Shown one piece after another: positions 1 to 10,398 of a DNA stretch of 64,000 bases. How positions within the stretch are numbered: the stretch's first letter is position 1; each line of letters starts with the position of its first letter. The position numbers were made by a program, and so were the translations under genes. Below the pieces are notes generated by a model. That model saw only the letters and a program-made list of their open reading frames with translations. It had not been told where the DNA came from and did no database searches. This DNA comes from Polynucleobacter sp. IMCC 30228 (GTDB taxonomy: Bacteria; Pseudomonadota; Gammaproteobacteria; Burkholderiales; Burkholderiaceae), in assembly GCF_021395205.1 (NCBI RefSeq), contig NZ_JAJVCS010000001.1:186001-250000 (forward strand), written 5' to 3'.

Positions 1-1114
1 TGATAAAGGCCTGCCAGCCAATCCAAATGCCAACACCTTTAGCAGCTAAGCCGGCAAAACTCCGATCGAGTTGTAAGGCGGTGCGGCCAATTAAAAATGC
101 GCGGCGCACGATCCAGTAGAACAAGAAAATGATGACCAGCACACCAACAAAACCCAATTCTTCGCCGATCACTGCCAAAATAAAATCCGTGTGCGCTTCT
201 GGTAAGTAATTTAATTTTTCAACACTACCCCCCAAGCCAATTCCAAACCATTCACCGCGCCCAAATGCCATCAATGAATGGGTTAATTGGTATCCCTTAT
301 TTGCGGCATTTTCAACTTGCCATGGATCTAAAAAAGCCATGATTCTGCCGCGCCGAAATGGGGATAAAACAATAATGATGGCCGCGCTTAAAATACCAAT
401 CGTGATCAGTCCGCCAAATAATTTAGCGTTAATACCACCTAAAAATAAAATCCCAAAAGCGATTAGGGCGACCACTACAAAAGCGCCCATATCGGGTTCC
501 CACATCAAAAGGGTGCCCACCATCGCGACCGCTAAACCCATGGGCACTAATCCCTTAACAAATGAATGTAAATATTCTTGGCGCCGGACGGTGTAACTAG
601 CAGCAAAAATGAGTACGGCAAATTTCATTAACTCAGAGGGCTGAAAATTCATGAGACCTAGGGGAATCCAGCGTCTTGCGCCATTGACCCCTTTGCCAAT
701 ACCTGGAATTAATACCGCGATTAAGAGCACTACAGTAAAAATAAAAATGCTTGGGGCCAACCGATCCCAAGTCTTCACGGGCACCCTAAAGACCCAAGCG
801 CCTACTGCAAAGGCAATAGATAAAGAAATTAAGTGTCTAAATAAGAAAAAATTACTGCTGTAATTTGCGTATTTAGGGCTATCGGCTAATGTAATTGAAG
901 CGGAATACACCATCACCAAGCCAATTAATGTTAATGACAAAACCGCCCAAACTAATAACTGGTCGTACTCCATCATGCGCGAGCGAGTTTGCTCAACCCC
1001 CGAGACAGCATCTTTTAGTCCGCTATGAAATTGATTAATGCCGCCGCGTGAAAAATTCCAAAACCGCATCAGAGTTAGGCGCTGGGCTAAGGATAATTTT
1101 TCTTTGACGCTCAT
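1..1114 (-). CDS. ftsW: FtsW, lipid II polymerase of the divisome (3' end cut by window edge)
   Basis: FtsW is a SEDS-family membrane protein that polymerises lipid II at the septum together with FtsI. About 371 codons are visible, starting at ATG 1114; the C-terminus lies beyond the left edge. The translation shows a short cytoplasmic N-terminus, then repeated hydrophobic segments. It carries SEDS hallmarks such as GIGKGVNGARRWI and FQPSELMKFA, and GYQLTHSLMAFGRGEWFGIG in the large periplasmic loop. The start shares the ATGA at 1111-1114 with the murD stop, so translation is probably coupled. It is the last visible gene of the dcw cluster; murG and murC would be expected next. Confidence 0.95.
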   Translation of the reverse strand, partial: MSVKEKLSLAQRLTLMRFWNFSRGGINQFHSGLKDAVSGVEQTRSRMMEYDQLLVWAVLSLTLIGLVMVYSASITLADSPKYANYSSNFFLFRHLISLSIAFAVGAWVFRVPVKTWDRLAPSIFIFTVVLLIAVLIPGIGKGVNGARRWIPLGLMNFQPSELMKFAVLIFAASYTVRRQEYLHSFVKGLVPMGLAVAMVGTLLMWEPDMGAFVVVALIAFGILFLGGINAKLFGGLITIGILSAAIIIVLSPFRRGRIMAFLDPWQVENAANKGYQLTHSLMAFGRGEWFGIGLGGSVEKLNYLPEAHTDFILAVIGEELGFVGVLVIIFLFYWIVRRAFLIGRTALQLDRSFAGLAAKGVGIWIGWQAFI

Positions 1115-2769
1115 ACTGCAGCCCCAACGGGTTGATTGGTCGAATTAAATTGCATTTCTAGCTCAGTGACTGCAGACGCAAAAACCTCTGCTCGATGTCG
1201 ATAGTCGCGAAATTGATCGAAGCTTGCACACGCTGGCGAGAGCAAGACAATATCGCCCAATTGGGCGCGTTGAGCAGCCAATTGGGTCGCTGCACTTAAT
1301 GAATCGACCTGCACACAGTCGATGTCATTGCTCGCAAAGCTATCTTCAAGTACAGCACGGATGAGAGGCGCATCTTTACCGATCAGAATTAAACCCTTTA
1401 CAAACCGTAAAATCGGTTCACGCAATGGACTAAAGTCTTGCCCTTTGCCGTCGCCACCAGCAATCAGCCAAATCTGTTTACTTGCTGTAGTTGCGCCAAG
1501 GCCATTGAGTGCAGCTACCGTTGCACCAACATTCGTGCCCTTACTATCATCAACATATTCAACACCCTCAATTACAGCCACACTTTGAACCCGATGCGGC
1601 TCACCCCGATATTCACGTAAGCCATGCAACAAGATATTCATCGGTAGCCCAGCACAGCGTGCTAAGGCGAGCGCAGCTAAGGCATTGAGCGCATTATGGC
1701 GACCGCGAATGCGGAGCGCATCCGCTGGAATTAAGCGCTTTAATCGTAACTCTGTCTGTTCAACGCCGCTGACTTTACGACGTCGTTTCGGCGTACTCTC
1801 TGGCTCTTCATCGATTTCAGCCCACACTAACCAATCGATCCCGCCTGCGCGCAAATCATGTTCAATACCAAACGCTCCAGGTTCAGTTGGGCAACCCACA
1901 CCAAATGTAATCACACTCTGCCGAGTTTGTTCTTTTGGCAATCGAAGGTTTGATACCAAAGGATCATCGCGATTTAAAATACAAATACTATTGGTGCCAA
2001 TGATTTTTGCCTTGGCCTGAACATAGGCCTGCATATCACCATGCCAATCCAAATGGTCTTGGGTAATATTGAGAATTGCTACTGCAGTGGCATTCAAACT
2101 CTCGGTATATTGCAACTGAAAGCTGGATAACTCAAGAACCCAAATTTCTGGCAAATCCAGTAGGGTATTGGCCTCATCAAGACAAGCACTTAACTTGCTT
2201 AAGGCTGCTGGACTAATGTTGCCAGCCATCGCTACTTTTTTTCCTGCGCGCTCACAAATTTGCTGAGTTAAAGCTGTGCTTGTAGTTTTTCCATTCGTAC
2301 CCGTAATTGCTAGTACCGTAGGTTGATAACCAAACTCCAGCTGCAGCGCAGTTAAGGCACGCGCAAAAAATTCAATCTCACTCCATACTGCTACCGCATG
2401 GCTATGCGCGTAACTCAAGATGGTTTTTAATGGCTCTTGTAAAGGTGATAAGCCTGGACTGATACCAATCACAGACACTCCAGCGCACATCACTGCTATT
2501 TGCTGTTCTAGCTCACCTGCTGTCCAATTACCCAAATATAACTGACCTAAGCCTTGTGTTTTTAATTCCTCAAGGGCAGCTTGTTGTTGATTTGATAGCA
2601 AAGCAGGAGCGCGTGTATCAGCTAAATCTACCGTGGCGCCATGCTGCAAACACCACTTGGCCATTGCTAAACCAGACTCACCCAGACCAAGTACTAAAAA
2701 GTGAGTCGGCACAACTGAACCTTGTTCAGTCTGGATATTTAAAAAAGCTTGATTTAATCCTTGCATCAT
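1111..2769 (-). CDS. murD: UDP-N-acetylmuramoylalanine--D-glutamate ligase
   Basis: MurD adds D-glutamate to UDP-MurNAc-L-alanine in the cytoplasm, using ATP. The 552-residue product has an N-terminal Rossmann-like domain (about 23-110, with GLGESGLA), the Mur ligase P-loop GTNGKTT at about 157-163, and a C-terminal ligase domain with DDSKGTN and GGDGKG. It is longer than the usual 440-500 residues. The extra length includes an Arg/Lys/Glu-rich linker around residues 318-345 just before the ADALRIRGRHN motif. Two ATGs lie in tandem (2769 and 2766), so the start could be one codon later. The mraY stop is 10 bases upstream and the gene overlaps ftsW by 4 bases. Confidence 0.95.
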   Translation of the reverse strand: MMQGLNQAFLNIQTEQGSVVPTHFLVLGLGESGLAMAKWCLQHGATVDLADTRAPALLSNQQQAALEELKTQGLGQLYLGNWTAGELEQQIAVMCAGVSVIGISPGLSPLQEPLKTILSYAHSHAVAVWSEIEFFARALTALQLEFGYQPTVLAITGTNGKTTSTALTQQICERAGKKVAMAGNISPAALSKLSACLDEANTLLDLPEIWVLELSSFQLQYTESLNATAVAILNITQDHLDWHGDMQAYVQAKAKIIGTNSICILNRDDPLVSNLRLPKEQTRQSVITFGVGCPTEPGAFGIEHDLRAGGIDWLVWAEIDEEPESTPKRRRKVSGVEQTELRLKRLIPADALRIRGRHNALNALAALALARCAGLPMNILLHGLREYRGEPHRVQSVAVIEGVEYVDDSKGTNVGATVAALNGLGATTASKQIWLIAGGDGKGQDFSPLREPILRFVKGLILIGKDAPLIRAVLEDSFASNDIDCVQVDSLSAATQLAAQRAQLGDIVLLSPACASFDQFRDYRHRAEVFASAVTELEMQFNSTNQPVGAAV

Positions 2770-2779
2770 TTCCTGTTTT

Positions 2780-3949
2780 TCACCTTAACTTCAAACTCGA
2801 TAATCCGACTAAAACTAATAAAATCGTAATAATCCAAAAGCGCACTACCACTTGGGTTTCACGCCAACCACTTAATTCAAAATGGTGATGTAGGGGAGCC
2901 ATCTTAAAAATTCGTCGACCTTGGCCATATTTTTTCTTGGTGTACTTAAACCAGGCAACTTGCAACATGACTGAACACGTTTCCGCGACAAAAATTCCGC
3001 CCATGACAAATAAAACGATCTCTTGGCGCACAATGACGGCGATTGTGCCCAGCGCGCCACCCAAAGCTAACGCCCCGACATCGCCCATAAATACTTGGGC
3101 TGGGTGGGTGTTGTACCAAAGAAAAGCTAAGCCTGCACCCCCCATCGCGCCGCAAAAAATGAGTAATTCGCCAGCACCAGGAATGTATGGAAAGAGTAAA
3201 TATTTAGCGTAAATAGCATTGCCCATGACATAGGCAAAAGCGCCTAATGCCGCCCCCACCAAAATGACTGGCATGATCACCAGTCCGTCTAAACCATCGG
3301 TTAAATTCACCGCATTACTACTACCCACAATGACGAGAAAACTTAAAATAATGAAGCCAAAAACGCCCAGTGGATAGCTCACCTCTTTCATAAAAGGTAA
3401 ATATAAATTGGACTTGGCCGGTAGATCTAAAGTAAAGCCACTTTTAATCCAATCTAAAAATAGCTGAAGTACCTTTAGGTTATTCACCTCTGAAACTGAA
3501 AAAGCTAAATAGAGTGCCGCAAATAGGCCGATGCATGTTTGCCAAAAAAATTTCTCGCGCGATGACATGCCTTTAGGGTCTTGCCTGGTTACCTTCCGAT
3601 AATCATCAATCCAGCCAATCAGACCAAATCCAAAAGTGACGAGCAGCACAATCCAAATAAAGCGATTGCTTAAATCGGCCCACAACATACAGGAAATAAA
3701 AATGCCCAGTAAAATTAGTACTCCGCCCATCGTAGGCGTACCAGATTTTGCTAAATGGGATTGCGGTCCATCATTACGCACTGCTTGACCCATTTTTAAG
3801 GCGCTGAGTTTGCGAATTACCCAAGGTCCACACACTAAGCCAATTAATAGGGCAGTTAAGGTCGCGAGCACCGCCCTAAAAGTAATGTAATTAAAAACGC
3901 GGAAAGAGCCAAAATCGTCTTGTAACCATTGGGCCAACATTAGGAGCAT
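2780..3949 (-). CDS. mraY: Phospho-N-acetylmuramoyl-pentapeptide-transferase
   Basis: MraY moves phospho-MurNAc-pentapeptide from UDP onto undecaprenyl phosphate, making lipid I at the inner membrane. The 389-residue protein is polytopic with about ten hydrophobic segments. It carries the expected cytoplasmic motifs: IDDYRKV with the aspartate pair near residue 115, [21 protein letters not shown] and the basic PLHHHFE motif near the C-terminus. The first ATG (3949) gives MLLMLAQWL, matching the usual family N-terminus. A second ATG at 3940 would remove three residues. The gene overlaps the end of murF by 10 bases. Confidence 0.96.
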   Translation of the reverse strand: MLLMLAQWLQDDFGSFRVFNYITFRAVLATLTALLIGLVCGPWVIRKLSALKMGQAVRNDGPQSHLAKSGTPTMGGVLILLGIFISCMLWADLSNRFIWIVLLVTFGFGLIGWIDDYRKVTRQDPKGMSSREKFFWQTCIGLFAALYLAFSVSEVNNLKVLQLFLDWIKSGFTLDLPAKSNLYLPFMKEVSYPLGVFGFIILSFLVIVGSSNAVNLTDGLDGLVIMPVILVGAALGAFAYVMGNAIYAKYLLFPYIPGAGELLIFCGAMGGAGLAFLWYNTHPAQVFMGDVGALALGGALGTIAVIVRQEIVLFVMGGIFVAETCSVMLQVAWFKYTKKKYGQGRRIFKMAPLHHHFELSGWRETQVVVRFWIITILLVLVGLSSLKLR

Positions 3950-5364
3950 GCTTTAGCCTCCTGTAACAAGGCTTGCACGACCCGTTCCATGCGCATAAAT
4001 CGAGAACCCTTAACCAATATTTGTAAGTCAGCTCTTTCATCACGTAAAGCCAGTTGTTGATTTAAGGTATTGCAAAGATCTTCCATGTTTACAAAATGTT
4101 TGGCATGGGCTTCTAGTGCATTAAAACTACTAACGGCATCGGCACTTTGCTCGCCAATTGCAAATAAACGACTCACTCCACAAGCGGCAGCATAAGCGCC
4201 CACTTCGCGATGAAACTCAGGACCCTGTGTGCCCACTTCGCCCATATCGCCCAATACTAGCCAAGACTCTTTACCGCTCTGCTGCAGCATATCGATTGCT
4301 GCCCTTACCGAATCGGGATTTGCATTGTAGCTATCATCTATTAACAAGCGTGTAGGGCTCAGCCATTTACCTGCCATGCGACCGGCTACGGGCGTGAAAT
4401 TTTCTAGTCCACGTTGAATCTGTTGTAAATCAACTCCGGCAGCTAAACCAACCGCAGTTGCGGCGAGCGCATTACATAGCTGATGGTGGCCTAAGGTAGC
4501 TAAGCGCACCTCAATTTCCCCTTGGGCAGTATGTATGGCCAATGCGCCATGCTCTAAAAGCCGCCCCATTACTGCAGCAGCAACTGGCGTATTTCCTTGT
4601 AACGCAAAATCAATGATGTTACAAGTATGAGCAGCGCGGCGCCACTGCGGGGTAAATTCCGAATCTGCGGGGAAAACTGCAGTACCGTTCGCAGGTAAAG
4701 CTGCGAGTACTGCTGCGTGCTCTTCAGCCACTGCGTTAACGCTGCCCATAAATTCTTGGTGCTCGCGCTGTGCATTATTAATAATGGCAATTGTGGCTTG
4801 CGCAAGCGTAGCTAATTGCGCGGTTTCGCCTGGATGATTCATGCCCAACTCGATTACGGCTAAAGTGTGTGCGGGACGTAAGCGTAACAGGGTTAATGGT
4901 AAGCCAATATCATTATTAAAATTACCCTGAGTTGCTAATGCTTTAGCGTCGCCTACTGCCACCTTGAAAATTGCTGCAATCATTTCTTTAACTGTGGTTT
5001 TGCCATTACTACCAGTCACAATTGCTAACGGTAAATCATATTGGCTTCGCCATGCTTGCGCTAGCTCACCTAAACTAGAGCGAGTATTGCTAACACAAAC
5101 TGCCGGAAAATCAGCAGGACATTTTTCGCTTTCACTAATTAACGCTGCACTTGCGCCAGCCTGGTGTACTTCGTCTAAAAATTGATGTGCATTAAATCGC
5201 TCCCCACTCAAGGCCACAAATAATTCACCTTTTGAAATTTGACGGCTATCGCTGCCAATCGATCGAATTGCTAATTCCTGGGCCGCTGCCGGCGAAATAT
5301 TTAATAAGCGGCTGCGCGGCAACATGGCATGAATTGCCGCTAAATTTGTCATTACTGCACTCAA
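3940..5364 (-). CDS. murF: UDP-N-acetylmuramoyl-tripeptide--D-alanyl-D-alanine ligase
   Basis: MurF adds the D-Ala-D-Ala dipeptide to UDP-MurNAc-tripeptide, completing the cytoplasmic pentapeptide precursor. The 474-residue protein has the N-terminal MurF/MurE substrate domain ([14 protein letters not shown]), the P-loop [11 protein letters not shown] at about 117-127, the conserved ELGMNHPGE, and the ligase-domain motif [10 protein letters not shown]. The length is normal. The start ATG lies in the ATGA shared with the murE stop at 5361-5364. Confidence 0.95.
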   Translation of the reverse strand: MSAVMTNLAAIHAMLPRSRLLNISPAAAQELAIRSIGSDSRQISKGELFVALSGERFNAHQFLDEVHQAGASAALISESEKCPADFPAVCVSNTRSSLGELAQAWRSQYDLPLAIVTGSNGKTTVKEMIAAIFKVAVGDAKALATQGNFNNDIGLPLTLLRLRPAHTLAVIELGMNHPGETAQLATLAQATIAIINNAQREHQEFMGSVNAVAEEHAAVLAALPANGTAVFPADSEFTPQWRRAAHTCNIIDFALQGNTPVAAAVMGRLLEHGALAIHTAQGEIEVRLATLGHHQLCNALAATAVGLAAGVDLQQIQRGLENFTPVAGRMAGKWLSPTRLLIDDSYNANPDSVRAAIDMLQQSGKESWLVLGDMGEVGTQGPEFHREVGAYAAACGVSRLFAIGEQSADAVSSFNALEAHAKHFVNMEDLCNTLNQQLALRDERADLQILVKGSRFMRMERVVQALLQEAKACS

Positions 5365-6968
5365 GCTCTATCTCCTAGAGCTAGCTGAACATGAGTTTGA
5401 TCGGAAAACTCAACCCGCTTACCACGAATTTCTTGGCTTGATTCATGGCCTTTACCCGCCACTAGAATGACATCATTCATTTGCGCATTACGCACAGCAG
5501 CTAGTATTGCGGCTGCACGATCAGTAATACTGAGTATGGATGATCCCAACATCGTGGTAGTAGAGGGCATCCCCGCCAAAATCATGGCAATAATTTTTTC
5601 TGGATCTTCTGAACGCGGATTATCACTCGTGACAACGATGTGATCGGCACCCGCAAAGGCTACCTGCCCCATTTGCGGCCGTTTACCTTCATCACGGTCT
5701 CCGCCACAGCCAAACACACACCACACTTCACCACCTCGCTGAACTGCTATGGGGCGTAATGCTTGCAAGACTTTATTTAGTGCATCAGGCGTATGGGCAT
5801 AGTCGACAACGACTAAAGGCCCTTTTGCTTGACGTGATTTAGAGGGTGACATCAATTCCATGCGGCCTGGCACTGGCTGCACTCGGCTTAAGCGCGAAGT
5901 AGCTTCGGCAGCAGAAAAACCCAAAGCCCGTAATGTAGTCCAAACGGCGAGATAGTTACTAAGATTGAATTCACCGATGATGGCTGCTGAAATTTCTTCT
6001 GGTTGCTCAGCTTCGCTAACAAACTCGGTGGTATAAGCTGCTTGTTGTAGCTGAGTGTTCTGGGCATAGACACGTTTTAAGCGGCTATGCCATTTTTCAA
6101 AGCCAGCAAATGCCTTTGCGTTTAAGCCATAGCCCCACACTGCAAGATTATCTTTGCTGCTCTCTTTGGTGAGTAGTTGAATGGCTAGCTCACGACCAAA
6201 GACATCGTCTAAATTAATAATTGCCAACTGTAAACCCGCTTGCTGAAATAAAGTTGCTTTTGCTGCCGCATATTCAGCCATGCTGCCGTGATAGTCCAAA
6301 TGATCATGACTTAAATTAGTAAAAATGGCTGCAGTCAATTCCACACCAGCAACCCGCTGCTGCTCAAGGGCATGTGATGAAACCTCCATAGCGACAAACT
6401 GCGCGCCCCGATCACGTAATCGCGCTAATTCGGTTTGCAAACGCGGTGCATCGGGGGTGGTGTAGCCAGTTTTATCTAAAGCCCCAGGAAAACCAACGCC
6501 CAAGGTACCGATTAGTGCTGCGCGTTCGCCGGCAAGATTTTTTGCTGAATCTAAGGCGTTTGCCAACCATTGAGTAACTGTGGTTTTGCCATTGGTGCCT
6601 GTGACCCCAATTACATTCATATGGCGACTTGGAAATCCATACCATTCAGAACAGAGGGGTCCAGCGCGACTGCTGAGCTGCGGTACCTCTATACAGTCTA
6701 AGCGTTCGCGAAAAGTAAATGGTTTAAGGCCTTTGTTTTGCTCACTTGCTTGCTGATCAAAGAGGACTGCACCTGCACCTAGCGCAATAGCTTGATCAAT
6801 ATATTGACGGTTATCGTTTAAGTCTTTCCCATGACCAACGGCATAAGCCAAAAAAATATCGCCTTGGCGTAATTGCCGTGTATCTAAGGTGATCTGTGCA
6901 TCCGCTTTCACTAAACTGTGCAAAGTTTGGATGAGGTCTTTTGGCTTAATCAATTCAGTCACCCTCAT
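5361..6968 (-). CDS. murE: UDP-MurNAc-tripeptide synthetase, meso-diaminopimelate-adding
   Basis: MurE adds the third stem-peptide residue to UDP-MurNAc-L-Ala-D-Glu. The 535-residue product has the TLDTRQLRQGDIFLAY N-terminal motif, the P-loop GVTGTNGKTT at about 119-128, the carbamylated-lysine region and the C-terminal motif DNPRSEDP. The DNPR sequence is the signature for meso-diaminopimelate rather than lysine, which fits a Gram-negative wall. The start shares ATGA (6965-6968) with the ftsI stop, and the gene's own stop overlaps murF in the same way. Confidence 0.95.
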   Translation of the reverse strand: MRVTELIKPKDLIQTLHSLVKADAQITLDTRQLRQGDIFLAYAVGHGKDLNDNRQYIDQAIALGAGAVLFDQQASEQNKGLKPFTFRERLDCIEVPQLSSRAGPLCSEWYGFPSRHMNVIGVTGTNGKTTVTQWLANALDSAKNLAGERAALIGTLGVGFPGALDKTGYTTPDAPRLQTELARLRDRGAQFVAMEVSSHALEQQRVAGVELTAAIFTNLSHDHLDYHGSMAEYAAAKATLFQQAGLQLAIINLDDVFGRELAIQLLTKESSKDNLAVWGYGLNAKAFAGFEKWHSRLKRVYAQNTQLQQAAYTTEFVSEAEQPEEISAAIIGEFNLSNYLAVWTTLRALGFSAAEATSRLSRVQPVPGRMELMSPSKSRQAKGPLVVVDYAHTPDALNKVLQALRPIAVQRGGEVWCVFGCGGDRDEGKRPQMGQVAFAGADHIVVTSDNPRSEDPEKIIAMILAGMPSTTTMLGSSILSITDRAAAILAAVRNAQMNDVILVAGKGHESSQEIRGKRVEFSDQTHVQLALGDRA

Positions 6969-8737
6969 CGCTTCAGTACCACTTTTTGTGCGTTGATGTT
7001 TGGCACTACCTGATCGACTGGATCAAAATCCTTTAAAGCCATTTGTTTTACTGTGGTGTCGGGTACAACGTGTAAGGTTCTTAGTGTCTCCCCAACGATG
7101 GCTGAAAACACTGGCGCAGCAACATCGCCACCATAATGACTACCACCAGTGGGCTCGTCAATCATCACGGCAACGACAATGCGGGGAGCGCTTAAGGGAG
7201 CAAGGCCGGCAAAATAAGCACGATATTGATTCGCCGAATAGCCCTTACCAGAAAACTTATGTGATGTACCTGTCTTACCACCGACCCGATATCCCTCAGC
7301 ACGTGCTTTAGTTGCAGTACCTCCCGGCTCGGTAACTAATTCCAACATATCGCGCATTTCAATTGCAGTCTTAGCCGACATGACGCGGGGGCCTGATTTC
7401 GTTCCAGGGCTACGCTCAATTGTTAAGGGAATGAGCTCGCCGTCACGGGCAAAAACAGAATACGCGCGAGCAATTTGAAATAATGACGTGGATATTCCAT
7501 AACCAAAAGCAATGCGCGCTTGATCCGTTGGTACCCATTTTTGATAAGGATGCAAAGTACCACTCACTGCACCTGGAAAGCCAATTTTCGGCGCCTGCCC
7601 AAAGCCCACTGCGGTATATAAGTCCCACATATCTTTAGGCGGCATCTGTAAAGCAATTTTAGCCGTGCCAATATTGCTCGATTTTTGGATAATTTGTGAA
7701 ACCGTTAAGATACCGTAAGGATGCGTATCAGTAATGGGCTTGGGTCCAACTAAAAACTTCGCACCAATAGCCATTGAAGTGCTTGGCTGCACGATACCTT
7801 TTTCTAGAGCCGCCGAAATGGTAAATGGTTTCATGGTTGAGCCAGGCTCAAAGGTATCGGTAAGCACCCGATTTCTTAACTGCTCGCCACTTAAGTGGCT
7901 GCGATCATTGGGGTTGTAACTTGGCCAATTAGCTAAAGCTAAAATTTCACCGGTCTGAACATCAATTACTACTGCCCCACCAGCTTTTGCATGGTGTTGT
8001 TCGACCGCATTTTTTACTGCGTTGTAGGCTAAGTATTGAATTTTGCTATCAATCGACAACTGCAAATCTTTACCATTTTGAGGTAATTGCAAAATTGCCA
8101 TTTCCTCAACCACGCGACCCAAGCGATCGACTACGACTTTACGTTTGCCCGCGTGCCCAGCCAATTCGTTCTGGTGAGATAACTCCATCCCTTCTTGTCC
8201 GCGATCTTCAACATTAGTAAAGCCAACGACATGAGCCATTGCCTCGCCTTCGGGATAATAGCGGCGGTAGACGTTGTTTATAGCAATGCCCGGTATTTCT
8301 AATTGCTTAATAGCTTGGGCAACTTGGGGCTCAACTTGCCGCTTTAAAAATAGTTGGGTACGCTCATCGCGTAATTTTTTACGCAGCTCAAGCTCGCTAA
8401 TTTGCAATAGCTGGGCTAATTGACGAATTTTTTCTGGCGCAAGGTTATCTGGTACGACATCGTTATAAGCAATAATTGCTTTTGCTTCTAAACTCGTTGC
8501 AATCACCTGTCCGTTGCGGTCTAATATTTTTCCGCGACTAGCTGAAAGCTCAAGCTCCCGTTGCGTCCCTTTAATTGCTTTCGCTTCGTAAAAGGCGTTA
8601 CCTGGACCCTGAATCCATAATGCCCTTAGTACCAACATCATAAAAGCAAAAAATAATAAAAACAGCATGAGACGTGAGCGCCACATCGGTAGCCGAAGTA
8701 CCAAATTCGGCGAAGTAGAAAAACCGAGTGGCTTCAC
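6965..8737 (-). CDS. ftsI: Penicillin-binding protein 3, septal D,D-transpeptidase
   Basis: FtsI crosslinks peptidoglycan at the division septum. The 590-residue product has a short cytoplasmic tail and one transmembrane anchor (about 24-43), the PBP dimerisation (pedestal) domain, and a transpeptidase domain. The three active-site motifs are present: the serine in GSTMKP, the SSN motif in QKSSNIGTAK, and KTGT in VGGKTGTSHK. Length and domain order are typical. The gene sits between ftsL and murE with ATGA overlaps on both sides, so the whole group is very likely one transcript with coupled translation. Confidence 0.96.
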   Translation of the reverse strand: MKPLGFSTSPNLVLRLPMWRSRLMLFLLFFAFMMLVLRALWIQGPGNAFYEAKAIKGTQRELELSASRGKILDRNGQVIATSLEAKAIIAYNDVVPDNLAPEKIRQLAQLLQISELELRKKLRDERTQLFLKRQVEPQVAQAIKQLEIPGIAINNVYRRYYPEGEAMAHVVGFTNVEDRGQEGMELSHQNELAGHAGKRKVVVDRLGRVVEEMAILQLPQNGKDLQLSIDSKIQYLAYNAVKNAVEQHHAKAGGAVVIDVQTGEILALANWPSYNPNDRSHLSGEQLRNRVLTDTFEPGSTMKPFTISAALEKGIVQPSTSMAIGAKFLVGPKPITDTHPYGILTVSQIIQKSSNIGTAKIALQMPPKDMWDLYTAVGFGQAPKIGFPGAVSGTLHPYQKWVPTDQARIAFGYGISTSLFQIARAYSVFARDGELIPLTIERSPGTKSGPRVMSAKTAIEMRDMLELVTEPGGTATKARAEGYRVGGKTGTSHKFSGKGYSANQYRAYFAGLAPLSAPRIVVAVMIDEPTGGSHYGGDVAAPVFSAIVGETLRTLHVVPDTTVKQMALKDFDPVDQVVPNINAQKVVLKR

Positions 8738-9000
8738 TGCGCATCCTTCAGATACAAAGTTCGATCTGGTGTAATCGGTAGCATACGCAACTGATTACGA
8801 GCGCTATCTTGAATGCGCGCTGATTTTGATAGCGTCCGTTGATCGTATTCCAAGCGCAGGGCTTCTTGATTTAAACGACGCTCTTCCATTTGTGCACGTT
8901 CAATTGCGATAAATAACTTACGGGCTTTCTGCTGAGCCGCCACCAAAGACAAAGCACAGATTAAAAGTAAAGCGAGCAAGGTAAGGGTTGCGCGATTCAT
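8734..9000 (-). CDS. ftsL: Cell division protein FtsL
   Basis: FtsL is a bitopic membrane protein that joins FtsB and FtsQ and helps activate FtsWI. The 88-residue product has a four-residue N-terminus, a transmembrane helix at about 5-22 and a charged helical stretch of about 45 residues with heptad-like hydrophobic spacing that should form a coiled coil. The sequence is poorly conserved in this family, so the call rests on size, topology and its position between rsmH and ftsI, where ftsL always lies. It overlaps both neighbours by 4 bases. Confidence 0.9.
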   Translation of the reverse strand: MNRATLTLLALLLICALSLVAAQQKARKLFIAIERAQMEERRLNQEALRLEYDQRTLSKSARIQDSARNQLRMLPITPDRTLYLKDAQ

Positions 9001-9926
9001 GCGTCAGTGCCCTGCTTTTCAGCCACACGCATCACTGCTGAACGTGCGCGGGGATTTTCGGTGATTTCGCTAGCGCTGGGGCGCACACGGGCAATAAGTT
9101 TGAGCACTGCCTGTGGCAGATCTTTCGCACGTACGGGTAACTTTCGCGGCATTTCTACCGTGGCATGCGCCCGCATAAATTGCTTAACGATGCGATCTTC
9201 TAAAGAATGAAAGCTGATAACGACTAAACGACCTCCGGGTTTTAAGACTGTTAATGCGGCCTGTAGTCCCAATTGCAAATCATCTAATTCACGATTAATA
9301 AAAATACGCAAAGCCTGAAAGGTACGGGTTGCAGGATCTTGTCCTGGCTCGCGTGAACGCACTACTTTGGCAATTAATTGCGCTAAGCCTACAGTTGTTT
9401 GAGGTAATTTTTCGGTGGTGCGCTCAGCAACAATTGCGCGGGCAATTGCTGGAGCATATCGTTCTTCGCCATAAATCTTTATCACTTCTGTTATTTCCTC
9501 ACTACTTGCTTGTTCCAACCATTGCAGCGCAGTAATGCCCTGCGAAGTATCCATCCGCATATCGAGCGGGCCATCGCGACGAAATGAAAAACCGCGCTCC
9601 GCCTCTTCGACTTGTGGCGAGCTGATTCCTAAATCGAGTAATACCCCATCGACCGATGCTGGTTTCGCAAATTGCGCTATCGCGGCAAAGCTGCTGTGCA
9701 CAATGGTGAAACGAGAGTCGGTTATTGTTTGGGCAGCGGCAAGCGCACTTAAATCTTTGTCGAAGGCCAATAGTTGCGCTTGCGGACTGAGGATGTTGAG
9801 TAAAGCTTGGGAATGACCACCGCGCCCAAATGTGCCGTCGATTAGCACTGCATTGCTGCTCAACTTGCCGCCTGTCAATGCTGTCACCGCCTCGGCCAGC
9901 AACACTGGGCGATGTGAATAGTTCAT
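8997..9926 (-). CDS. rsmH: 16S rRNA (cytosine(1402)-N4)-methyltransferase
   Basis: RsmH (MraW) methylates N4 of C1402 in the decoding centre of 16S rRNA using S-adenosylmethionine. The 309-residue product begins with [10 protein letters not shown] and has the SAM-binding motif [10 protein letters not shown] (about 30-39). It also has [12 protein letters not shown], the [15 protein letters not shown] substrate motif and [13 protein letters not shown]. Length is normal. It follows mraZ by 12 bases and overlaps ftsL by 4. No strong Shine-Dalgarno is visible, so translation may depend on mraZ. Confidence 0.96.
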   Translation of the reverse strand: MNYSHRPVLLAEAVTALTGGKLSSNAVLIDGTFGRGGHSQALLNILSPQAQLLAFDKDLSALAAAQTITDSRFTIVHSSFAAIAQFAKPASVDGVLLDLGISSPQVEEAERGFSFRRDGPLDMRMDTSQGITALQWLEQASSEEITEVIKIYGEERYAPAIARAIVAERTTEKLPQTTVGLAQLIAKVVRSREPGQDPATRTFQALRIFINRELDDLQLGLQAALTVLKPGGRLVVISFHSLEDRIVKQFMRAHATVEMPRKLPVRAKDLPQAVLKLIARVRPSASEITENPRARSAVMRVAEKQGTDA

Positions 9927-9938
9927 GTTGCCCGATCA

Positions 9939-10367
9939 TTAAAAAGAAAATTGCTTAAGGGCCTCAGGCATGCCTTGGGCAATTGCGGCCTGCTCTTTAC
10001 TGGAGTAAATCTGGGCATCCCATAACTCCAAATGACTACCCATGCCCAGCAAAATGACTTCGCGTTCAATACTTGCTGCAACTCGCAATTCAGGACTAAT
10101 CAAAATTCTTCCTGAGCCATCAAGCTCTATTTCAGCGGCATTACCTAAAAAAATCCGGCGCCACCAATGCGCATCCATTGGTAATTGCGCGACTCGCGCA
10201 CGAAAAGCTTCCCATTCAGGGCGCGGAAAAACCAATAAGCAACCATCGGGGTGTTTTGTTAAGGTGACGCGACCATCACCTTGCAATAAAAGTGCGTCAC
10301 GATGCTTAGCCGGCACAGACATGCGACCTTTTGCATCTAAATTAAGAGCTGAAGCGCCTTGAAACAC
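9939..10367 (-). CDS. mraZ: MraZ, transcriptional repressor of the dcw cluster
   Basis: MraZ is a ring-forming, AbrB-like DNA-binding protein that represses its own operon. The 142-residue product has the two SpoVT/AbrB-like halves, with [15 protein letters not shown] at about 9-23 and [15 protein letters not shown] near 83-97. The start is GTG (10365-10367). An in-frame TAA lies two codons upstream, so no earlier start is possible, and the MFQGAS N-terminus matches the family. The Shine-Dalgarno (GTGGGG) is itself one of the MraZ-box repeats. It is the first gene of the dcw operon. Confidence 0.95.
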   Translation of the reverse strand: MFQGASALNLDAKGRMSVPAKHRDALLLQGDGRVTLTKHPDGCLLVFPRPEWEAFRARVAQLPMDAHWWRRIFLGNAAEIELDGSGRILISPELRVAASIEREVILLGMGSHLELWDAQIYSSKEQAAIAQGMPEALKQFSF

Positions 10368-10373
10368 AAATTA

Positions 10374-10398
10374 CCCCACTTTTTCACACTTCCTCCCA
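10374..10398 (-). promoter_or_regulatory. MraZ operator: three TGGGN-type repeats with 10-base period
   Basis: Read on the minus strand there are three repeats, TGGGA (10398-10394), TGTGA (10388-10384) and TGGGG (10378-10374). Each is separated by 5 bases, so the period is exactly one helical turn. This matches the known MraZ box of TGGGN repeats with N5 spacers. The first repeat touches the predicted -10 box, and the last supplies the Shine-Dalgarno 6 bases ahead of the GTG start of mraZ. Autorepression is inferred from this placement. Confidence 0.8.

Noticed and set aside
9502..9939. 145-codon frame overlapping rsmH on the same strand
   Set aside because: It is a shadow frame of the well-conserved rsmH gene, with composition typical of out-of-frame translation.
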